A stretch of DNA of 10,429 bases from a bacterium (GTDB lineage: Bacteria; Ratteibacteria; UBA8468; B48-G9; JAFGKM01), in NCBI GenBank assembly GCA_023230585.1, contig JALNXB010000060.1, forward strand, positions 1 through 10,429. The letters are read 5' to 3'. This document shows positions 5,468 through 10,429 of this stretch, in pieces. The position numbers were made by a program, and so were the translations under genes. Every line of letters begins with the position of its first letter. Within the stretch, counting starts at the first letter, position 1. The notes beneath the pieces are model-generated. The model had not been told where the DNA came from and ran no database searches. It saw only the letters and a list, made by a program, of their open reading frames with translations.

Positions 5468-6601
5468 ATGTATAAAAAATTTATTAAGATTTTAGTAACT
5501 CTTTTTTTTGTTGTAAACTTACCATCTTTTGCACAAAAGGAGAATAAAATGGTTGGAGAAAAAGATACCCGTGAATTCAAAATATTTCAGTTCCCTCGTA
5601 ACCAGATCCCTCGTATTGATGGAAAAACAGATGACTGGGATATAGTGCCACCTGAATATACTTATGGAATGGAACATATAAAAGATATTATTAAAGGTAA
5701 ACCTAACGACCCAAAAGTTTTTGATATGAATATGACTGTCGGTTGGGTAAAAGGGTTAAATAGACTCTATTTCAAATATGAAGCCTACGATAGTTATTGG
5801 GATTTTGGTAGGGTGGACTCAAGAACAGCAAAAGGGTATATGAACGATTTACTCGAGATAGTAGTTGATGGTGCAAGAGCTGGAGGAAACTTGATTTCAA
5901 ACCCGCTAATCCCAAACAGAGTAGAATCTTATATGAACAATGCCGGTAGCAGGGCTCAAAATTATCACATATTCACACCGCCTGTTGATGGTGAATGGAC
6001 TATTGTGTGGGGTTGCCAACCTTGGATAAAAGAGTTCCCTTACGCAAATTACGCATACTCTTACGATTTTAAACATGGGGAACCGGGAAAACTAATTTTT
6101 GAATTTTACATAACAGTATTTGACCACGCTTCCTACGACGGACCAGAATATAGTATTGAATCAAAATTTGAAGAAAATAAAACAATAGGTCTTACCTGGA
6201 TGGTACTTGATTTCAAAGGTGAAAAAGTTAAAGGGTATGACGCATTCTACTCTTTAACACAGGTTGGGCATTCAGGAGAAAGACCTCAACCTTGGTGCCA
6301 AGCCTCCGACGCTCTTCCTTTTAAATTGATGCCTCTGGAAAAACAGTTCCGTAAACCAGTTGAAGCCGATTGGACCTTTAAAGTAGTGGATATGGCGAAC
6401 CGTAAAGTAGCTTTCCTTGACCGTTCTTACGGAAACATTACTTCTTGGAAATGGTATTTTGGAGACGGTACAACCTCTACTGAACAGAACCCAATACATA
6501 CATACGCAAAACCCGGTACAACTTATGTTGTTCTTCTGGAAGTATCAGGACCAGACGGGCAAGATAAGAAAGCCCGTTACTGGGATGTAATGATAAAGTA
6601 A
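5468..6601 (+). CDS. Secreted CBM9-like domain plus PKD domain protein
   Basis: The 377-residue product has a clear signal peptide (MYKKFIKILVTLFFVVNLPS, likely cut after FA at 22). Residues about 45-285 resemble the CBM9-like/DOMON carbohydrate-binding fold: it opens with the typical IPRIDGKTDDWD, then LYFKYEAYD (100-108) and a LLEIVVDGARAGG stretch (128-140). Residues about 300-375 form a PKD domain with the hallmark WYFGDG (329-334) and NPIHTYAKPGTTY. It probably binds a glycan outside the cell or on its surface; no catalytic motif is visible. The ATG follows a strong AAAGGAGGG (5455-5463). It has its own promoter region and is followed by a repeat-bearing spacer, so it appears monocistronic. 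The CBM9-like assignment is by motif only and weaker than the PKD call. Confidence 0.82.
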   Translation: MYKKFIKILVTLFFVVNLPSFAQKENKMVGEKDTREFKIFQFPRNQIPRIDGKTDDWDIVPPEYTYGMEHIKDIIKGKPNDPKVFDMNMTVGWVKGLNRLYFKYEAYDSYWDFGRVDSRTAKGYMNDLLEIVVDGARAGGNLISNPLIPNRVESYMNNAGSRAQNYHIFTPPVDGEWTIVWGCQPWIKEFPYANYAYSYDFKHGEPGKLIFEFYITVFDHASYDGPEYSIESKFEENKTIGLTWMVLDFKGEKVKGYDAFYSLTQVGHSGERPQPWCQASDALPFKLMPLEKQFRKPVEADWTFKVVDMANRKVAFLDRSYGNITSWKWYFGDGTTSTEQNPIHTYAKPGTTYVVLLEVSGPDGQDKKARYWDVMIK

Positions 6602-6618
6602 AAGACTTAAAGCAAATA

Positions 6619-6656
6619 ACCCCCTCACCTTATATCCTCTCCCCCAGAGGAGAGGA
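6619..6656 (+). repeat. CCCTCACC/CTCTCCC hairpin repeat, copy 2
   Basis: The stretch starts ACCCCCTCACC and contains a perfect 8-bp hairpin, TCCTCTCC (6635-6642) and GGAGAGGA (6649-6656), around a CCCAGA loop. It lies 17 bases after the stop of the CBM9-like/PKD gene. What follows is A-rich rather than T-rich, so it is not a standard terminator for that gene, although the hairpin could still stabilise the 3' end of its transcript. Same family as 411-450 and 10071-10107. Confidence 0.75.
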
Positions 6657-6676
6657 AAAATTTGAGTGGATTTCAT

Positions 6677-6733
6677 CTCTCCCTCGGGCATACTCGGGAT
6701 AAAATCGCCAAAAGCGGAAAGGAATGGGGAGAG
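6677..6733 (-). repeat. Diverged, rearranged copy of the 78-bp repeat
   Basis: CTCTCCC (6677-6683) and GGGAGAG (6727-6733) form 7-bp terminal inverted arms. The right part (ATCGCCAAAAGCGGAAAGGAATGGGG, ending at 6729) resembles the reverse complement of the repeats at 141-218 and 10214-10289, which read TCGCC...GGCGGAAAAGGAAATGGGG. The left part, with two CTCGGG strings, has no match in those units. It looks like a degraded or recombined family member in the opposite orientation. Confidence 0.5.
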
Positions 6734-6801
6734 TATGGGGATGGTTTACTGAATATTTACATATAAACAGGTAAGGTTTATTCAATATAATTGCAAAATA
6801 T

Positions 6802-6831
6802 TTGACAAAATGAAAAGCAGGAGAGTAGAAT
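6802..6831 (+). promoter_or_regulatory. Promoter of the prepilin-like gene pair
   Basis: TTGACA (6802-6807) and TAGAAT (6826-6831, five of six matches) are separated by 18 bases. The predicted start lies near 6838 and gives a leader of about 95 nt. The rest of this 333-bp spacer holds only the two repeats listed. Confidence 0.7.
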
Positions 6832-6934
6832 AGAACTAAGGATAACTTTATAAAAAAACAGGCTCTTTATGACTTTAAAACAGAGAAGACTTCCTTGAAA
6901 AACATTCATAAATGGGTTACTAGGAGGTGAAAAA

Positions 6935-7681
6935 ATGAAAAAGAAAGGCTTTACTCTCATTGAACTTCTCGTGGTTATAGCCATAATAGCAATACTCGCC
7001 GCAATGCTTCTACCTGCCCTTGCAAAAGCAAAAGAAAGGGCAAATAGAGCAGTCTGCATAACCAACCTTAAACAACTTGGATTGGCTTTACATATTTATG
7101 CACAGGATTGGGGAGGATGGTTCCCCATACTTGAAGAAAGAACAGGGCAAAATGTGCGTTCCAAAACAAACAGGTCTCTTGCTCTGCTTACAGGACAGAC
7201 CGACCCTGTCAACTCTGAAGATGAACCAAGTCCAGAACTGGAGACCCCACCGTATATCACAGACACCAAACTTTTTGTATGTCCGAGCTCAATGGCTGAA
7301 CCAAATACCGCTATACCAGGTATGCTTGTTAGTCCTTGGGATAGCCGTGGTCAATCTCATAGTGCTTACCCAGACAGGTACAAAGGTAGTTGTTCTTATG
7401 CATACGCGTACGGATTAAATCTACAGACACATCCAGATACTGCAATAATGGCAGACACAAAAGCGCATAATTCTACTTATGCTTGGCCACATTTGAGACT
7501 TTACTATTACTTTAACCACAGTCTTCACGGAGTAAACGTGTTATACGTTGGAGGGAACGTCAGATGGGTAGATACTATCCCGTCAAGTTCTACTTCTTAC
7601 AGAACTTTGCCACAAGAACCTTTCCCAAATTGTAAAACTGGCAATGACTACACGTTAAGAGACCTATACCAAGAATATTGA
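6935..7681 (+). CDS. Prepilin-type N-terminal methylation-site protein, first of tandem pair
   Basis: The 248-residue product has a type IV prepilin leader: MKKKG then FTLIE, with expected prepilin-peptidase cleavage after Gly5 and the conserved Glu at mature position 5, followed by a hydrophobic helix to about residue 29. It should be processed at the inner membrane and go to a pilus or pseudopilus-like assembly or the cell surface. The globular part has a VCPSS motif (Cys116) and ends in a PVC-type C-terminal block. Here the usual H-x9-DG signature is degenerate, with H195-x10-GG before NVRW. AGGAGGTGA at 6922-6930 gives a strong start. The next gene follows after 20 bases and shares the N-terminal third, so the pair arose by duplication. 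Low-molecular-weight major-pilin function is unlikely given the size. Confidence 0.88.
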   Translation: MKKKGFTLIELLVVIAIIAILAAMLLPALAKAKERANRAVCITNLKQLGLALHIYAQDWGGWFPILEERTGQNVRSKTNRSLALLTGQTDPVNSEDEPSPELETPPYITDTKLFVCPSSMAEPNTAIPGMLVSPWDSRGQSHSAYPDRYKGSCSYAYAYGLNLQTHPDTAIMADTKAHNSTYAWPHLRLYYYFNHSLHGVNVLYVGGNVRWVDTIPSSSTSYRTLPQEPFPNCKTGNDYTLRDLYQEY

Positions 7682-7701
7682 TATAAAAATTTGGAGGTAA
7701 A

Positions 7702-8373
7702 ATGAGAGAAAGAAAAAATACAGGCTTTACTTTGATAGAACTTCTTGTTGTGATAGCCATAATAGCTATACTTGCGGCGATGTTGCTACCGGCTCTGTCA
7801 AAAGCAAGGGCAAGGGCGAAAGCCTCTGTATGTATGAACAACTTAAAACAGATAGGTATTGGCTTGCACTTATACGCAAATGATTTTGATGGCTATATGC
7901 CTCTGCGTTTGTATACTGCATTTCAAGCTCCTGCGTATTATTATGAAGGTGATTTAAGGTCATATATCAACCCTGAATTGGTGGTCTGTCCGTCTGCTAA
8001 ACCTTACCAACTTGATAAGAATAAATACAGGGCTACTTATGCTCGAAGATATGATAGTATGGCATATTACGACACCAGTTTTCTTTATATTAAAAACCTT
8101 CAGTTTCAGGAAGATTTATGGATAGTTGCTGAAGCTTATGATATAAATACGAGTTCCTCAAGGTTGGACCATCAATATTATTCGTTAAGCAGGGACGACC
8201 ATGCTCATTTCAGACACGCCAATTTAATGAATATGCTTTTTGTTGACGGGCATGTTGAGGCAGCAACACCTGACAGGTTTATTGAAGCAACCAAACGGCA
8301 TACCTCTTCTTCGCAAGCAAAACAGTGGCGTGTTATGTACGCCGACGGAAAAAAAGATATACTCTATTGGTAA
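7702..8373 (+). CDS. Prepilin-type N-terminal methylation-site protein, second of tandem pair
   Basis: The 223-residue product has a prepilin leader with cleavage expected after Gly8, FTLIE with the conserved Glu13, and a hydrophobic helix to about residue 32. Residues 8-52 closely follow the upstream paralogue (VCMNNLKQIGIGLHLYA against VCITNLKQLGLALHIYA), while the rest has diverged in sequence and length. It keeps VVCPS (Cys96) and has an intact H-x9-DG signature, His172 to Asp182-Gly183 (RHANLMNMLFVDG), the hallmark of the large prepilin-like families of Planctomycetes and Lentisphaerota. GGAGGT precedes the ATG, and the 20-base gap makes cotranscription with the first gene likely. Probable role: surface or pseudopilus component. 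The ligand or partner is unknown. Confidence 0.9.
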   Translation: MRERKNTGFTLIELLVVIAIIAILAAMLLPALSKARARAKASVCMNNLKQIGIGLHLYANDFDGYMPLRLYTAFQAPAYYYEGDLRSYINPELVVCPSAKPYQLDKNKYRATYARRYDSMAYYDTSFLYIKNLQFQEDLWIVAEAYDINTSSSRLDHQYYSLSRDDHAHFRHANLMNMLFVDGHVEAATPDRFIEATKRHTSSSQAKQWRVMYADGKKDILYW

Positions 8374-8380
8374 TTTGAGG

Positions 8381-8405
8381 AATAAAAAGTTGCATTTTTA
8401 TTTTT
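8381..8405 (+). terminator. Weak candidate terminator after the prepilin pair
   Basis: AATAAAAA (8381-8388) can pair with TTTTTATT (8395-8402) around GTTGCA, followed by more T. The stem is all A-T, so stability is low. It is the best stop signal in the 153-bp spacer to the convergent aminotransferase gene. A second inverted pair, ACATCA (8452-8457) and TGATGT (8477-8482), lacks a T run. Confidence 0.3.
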
Positions 8406-8526
8406 GATTTCACAATACAAAAACCTTTCCTTTTACCTAACTCAAATTTTTACATCACAGAGATTTCAAATATATCTGATGTAGTTTAATGCTCCACAGG
8501 TATTATAATTTAGGGAAACTGTACCC

Positions 8527-9846
8527 TTATACAGGGTTGACACTCTTTCTACTTGTATCAACAGGTCCCAGTTTTTCTGTATTATCTTTTTCGTATTTCT
8601 TCAATTCATCTACAGCAGAGGCAACCTTATGGTAGGCATCAATGTACTGTTCAAGTTGAACCTTATAATCGGTCTCAAACCTTGGAGCCATCATAAATGC
8701 CATTTCTCTTAATTTTAGAGTGTTAGGCAAATCTGGTTTTTCAAACTCTTCAGGACGTCTGCTATGTGGGCACCTGCCAAGACAACATTCGTGGTAATAG
8801 ATACTGTCTTCTTCAAAGAAAGGTGCTTCGTGAAGTTTGCCGTATCCAATGCGCCCACAACTAACACCTTCAGCTGCAAGGGCTCTTAAAAAGACTTCTC
8901 TGGATATTCCTTCAAGAAGGTTTGAGTCATAACTTCCAAAATGGTAGGCATAAACTCTTCTGCAATCAGATAAGACCTTTTGAGGTTTTACGCAAGGTAT
9001 ATCTGCTAACGCATCATCAAAATATTTACCGTTCTTATCTCGAATTTCATTAAGGGCATCAAGTTCTTTGAGGTGTTCTCTTGCTATGGCTATTCCAAGA
9101 GGGTGAGGCCTATGTTTAAACCCAAGAGCCAACACAGCTTTTTTTGCCCTCGATTCTTCTCTAATTAAAGACATCTTATCTCCACCGCCACAAATTATAG
9201 CCCTTTCATAGAAATCAATATTATTTGTAGCAAAAGCGCCACCTTCCCCTGCTGGCATCAACTTACCGCCCTGCAAACTAAAACCAGCAACATCACCAAT
9301 AGAACCAATTTTTTTACCGTGCCAGGTTGCCCCGTGGGCGTGAGAACAGTCTTCGATAACAGCAAGGTTATGTTTTTTTGCTATAGCCATTATCTTTTCC
9401 ATATTACACGGGTTTCCCCATACGTGTACAACCATAATAGCTTTAGTATGTGAGGTAATCTTTTTCTCAATATCGTTTGGGTCTATGCAATGGGTGTCAA
9501 GTTCAACATCACAAAATACAGGGATTCCTCTTGCTGCAAGTATTGTAGAAACGCTTGTGGTAAAAGTAAATGAAGGTACTAAAACTTCGTCTCCTGCTGA
9601 AACTCCCACAGCAAAAAGAGATTGATGAAGTGAAGAAGTTCCACTGTTAGAAGCCAACGCATACTTAACTCCAATATATTGAGCAAACTCTTTTTCAAAC
9701 TCGCCTACGCTTGCAGAAATGGAAGTTTCGCCTTTTCTCATTAAATCAACAACTGCTGCTATACCTTTTTCGCTTACCACAGGTAACTTTACTTTTGAAG
9801 TATCTTTAACTGCTTTTTCTCCTCCGTTAAGAGCAAGTTTAGCCAT
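8527..9846 (-). CDS. DegT/DnrJ/EryC1/StrS family PLP aminotransferase
   Basis: The 439-residue product is a fold-type I PLP enzyme of the sugar aminotransferase family, which transfers an amino group to keto-sugars used in surface glycans, cofactors or antibiotics. Seen are the N-terminal LALNGGEKAV typical of one subgroup, SGTSSLH (68-74) for phosphate binding, VIEDCSHAHG with Asp166 for the pyridine nitrogen, and GGKLMPAGEGG with the Schiff-base Lys195. The C-terminal part has YYHECCLGRCPH (Cys354, Cys355, Cys359), where relatives often have a lone Cys-Pro near the active-site lid. The tail after about 410 is polar and may be unstructured. AGGAGA (9853-9858) lies 6 bases before the ATG. It is single, convergent with the prepilin pair. 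No other nucleotide-sugar genes adjoin it, so the substrate is open; relatives also work on inosose. Confidence 0.9.
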   Translation of the reverse strand: MAKLALNGGEKAVKDTSKVKLPVVSEKGIAAVVDLMRKGETSISASVGEFEKEFAQYIGVKYALASNSGTSSLHQSLFAVGVSAGDEVLVPSFTFTTSVSTILAARGIPVFCDVELDTHCIDPNDIEKKITSHTKAIMVVHVWGNPCNMEKIMAIAKKHNLAVIEDCSHAHGATWHGKKIGSIGDVAGFSLQGGKLMPAGEGGAFATNNIDFYERAIICGGGDKMSLIREESRAKKAVLALGFKHRPHPLGIAIAREHLKELDALNEIRDKNGKYFDDALADIPCVKPQKVLSDCRRVYAYHFGSYDSNLLEGISREVFLRALAAEGVSCGRIGYGKLHEAPFFEEDSIYYHECCLGRCPHSRRPEEFEKPDLPNTLKLREMAFMMAPRFETDYKVQLEQYIDAYHKVASAVDELKKYEKDNTEKLGPVDTSRKSVNPV

Positions 9847-9898
9847 TTTCTATCTCCTATTTTTTATACAAAAAAGTAATAGTTAAAATTTTAATAAA

Positions 9899-9927
9899 AT
9901 TCTATCATATTAGTTTACCTTTTACAA
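9899..9927 (-). promoter_or_regulatory. Candidate promoter of the aminotransferase gene
   Basis: On the minus strand TTGTAA (9927-9922) and TAGAAT (9904-9899) are separated by 17 bases, and the -10 is preceded by TGA, giving an extended -10. The start would lie near 9892, about 45 bases before the ATG. Confidence 0.6.
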
Positions 9928-10008
9928 AAAAGTCTTTTATAATATAAAGGTATGACACAAAAATAAAAGATATGGTTACAATTAATATGGCAGAAATTCA
10001 AGTCTACT

Positions 10009-10045
10009 AAACGCCCAATTTTGCCATCCTGAACTTGTTTAAGTA
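10009..10045 (+). repeat. CCTGAAC-type repeat, decayed copy
   Basis: The first 15 bases repeat 248-262 exactly, and the left arm plus loop (ATCCTGAACTTGTTT) matches the left copy. The right arm here reads AAGTAACC instead of CAGGAT, so the hairpin is lost. It is a direct-orientation copy, truncated at its palindrome. Confidence 0.65.
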
Positions 10046-10070
10046 ACCTTGCCTTATCTTTTCCTTATTT

Positions 10071-10107
10071 GCCTCTCCCCTTGAGGGAGAGGATGCAAGG
10101 TGAGGGG
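10071..10107 (-). repeat. CCCTCACC/CTCTCCC hairpin repeat, copy 3 (inverted)
   Basis: CCTCTCCC (10072-10079) and GGGAGAGG (10085-10092) form a perfect 8-bp stem around CTTGA, and GGTGAGGGG follows. Read on the minus strand it has the same plan as 411-450 and 6619-6656, with CCCCTCACC ahead of the hairpin. Confidence 0.75.
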
Positions 10108-10147
10108 TTCTTTTATGTTTTTTGCTTTTTCTTTTCCGTTGTTGCTT

Positions 10148-10188
10148 GTCATTGCGAGGAATACTTTCTAATAACGTGGTAATCCTCG
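10148..10188 (-). repeat. CATTGCGAGG-type repeat
   Basis: GTCATTGCGAGG opens the unit and CGTGGTAATCCTCG closes it. CGAGG (10155-10159) can pair with CCTCG (10184-10188), or ATTGC with GTAAT through one wobble. This is the plus-strand form of the core found on the minus strand of the 78-bp repeats, so it is a related element inverted relative to the copy 26 bases downstream. Confidence 0.6.
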
Positions 10189-10213
10189 TCTTTATCCTAT
10201 ACACTATTGTTTA

Positions 10214-10289
10214 TTCCCCATTTCCTTTTCCGCCTTCGGCGAGATTGCCACGCCAAAAAACGGCTCGCAAAGACGGAATGGGGGGCTGT
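10214..10289 (+). repeat. Interspersed palindromic repeat, copy B (76 bp)
   Basis: This is a near-identical direct copy of 141-218, with the same CGCC...GGCG hairpin (loop TTC here instead of TAC) and the same C-rich and G-rich imperfect inverted ends. The few differences fall in the loop, homopolymer lengths and one spacer base, as expected of recent copies. It closes the right-hand repeat cluster. Between the aminotransferase promoter and this copy (9930-10213) no gene is supported, only repeats. Confidence 0.8.
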
Positions 10290-10367
10290 TAACCTAATTT
10301 CCCGTAGTTTTTATAACCATGAATCTTGAAATCCTTTTATAATCAATATTTTTATTTAATTAAAGTC

Positions 10368-10396
10368 TTGACATTTCCCTTAAAACAAGTTATAAT
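10368..10396 (+). promoter_or_regulatory. Consensus sigma-70 promoter of the edge gene
   Basis: TTGACA (10368-10373) and TATAAT (10391-10396) are exactly 17 bases apart. Transcription should begin near 10403, only about 16 bases before the ATG at 10419, a very short leader. Confidence 0.85.
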
Positions 10397-10418
10397 TATA
10401 ACTATACAAAGGAGGAAA

Positions 10419-10429
10419 ATGGCATATAA
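10419..10429 (+). CDS. Start of a gene cut by the window edge
   Basis: ATG GCA TAT AA follows AAAGGAGG (10408-10415), 3 bases upstream of the ATG, behind a perfect promoter. The visible residues are Met-Ala-Tyr, followed by the first two bases of the next codon. This is far too little to name a product. The expression signals are as strong as any in the window, which suggests an abundant protein. Confidence 0.6.

Noticed and set aside
6778..7065. Minus-strand frames opposite the two prepilin leaders (also 7590-7841)
   Set aside because: They are complements of the conserved Ile/Ala/Leu-rich leader codons, so they appear twice for that reason only.
9938..9943. Plus-strand TATAAT upstream of the right repeat cluster
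   Set aside because: No usable -35 at 16-18 bases and no gene downstream before the repeats.
10007..10204. Minus-strand open frame of 65 codons over the right repeat cluster
   Set aside because: Composed of repeat sequence with no RBS and a Lys/Arg-rich, low-complexity product.
1..10429. CRISPR array, tRNA, rRNA, transposase, integrase or defence genes
   Set aside because: No evenly spaced direct repeats, no cloverleaf with a CCA-type end and no protein with such motifs was found on either strand.

Overview
The window is an AT-rich bacterial chromosome segment. The two tandem genes for prepilin-type proteins carry an N-terminus ending in a run such as LLVVIAIIAILAAMLLPAL. They sit alongside a TIM-barrel sugar isomerase-like protein, a secreted CE7-like esterase, a CBM9-like/PKD secreted protein and a StrS-type aminotransferase. 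This mix is typical of polysaccharide-using PVC-group or neighbouring lineages (Lentisphaerota, Omnitrophota and similar uncultured bacteria). That placement is an inference from gene content, not a demonstrated identity. Several promoters match the sigma-70 pattern (TTGACA, 17-18 bp, TATAAT-like), and ribosome binding sites are strong AGGAGG types.

Layout. Positions 1-619 hold no convincing gene but a cluster of short palindromic repeats, then a promoter for a sugar phosphate isomerase/epimerase-like gene (620-1402, +). A strong terminator at about 1426-1462 separates it from a convergent three-gene minus-strand operon: secreted acetyl-xylan-esterase-like hydrolase (4359-2968), a small acidic, apparently disordered protein of unknown role (2948-2409) and a metal-dependent amidohydrolase (2347-1466). 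A 469-bp divergent spacer contains a consensus promoter and a leader of about 190 nt for an RRM RNA-binding protein with an RGG-like tail (4829-5164, +), closed by a clear terminator. Next come a secreted CBM9-like plus PKD protein (5468-6601, +), a repeat-bearing spacer with a promoter, two tandem prepilin-like genes (6935-7681 and 7702-8373, +) and a minus-strand DegT/DnrJ/EryC1/StrS aminotransferase (9846-8527). The final 570 bases contain a second repeat cluster and a perfect promoter plus RBS for a gene that begins at 10419 and runs off the edge.

How the genes fit together. The esterase, the CBM9/PKD protein and the prepilin-like proteins all look exported, and the isomerase, amidohydrolase and aminotransferase handle sugars or small organic acids. 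A loose carbohydrate theme is plausible, but only the minus-strand trio and the prepilin pair are spaced like operons. No CRISPR array, tRNA, rRNA, transposase, integrase or recognisable defence system was seen. The most notable non-coding signals are the two matched repeat clusters, about 10 kb apart, that flank the gene block, and the long leader of the RRM gene.
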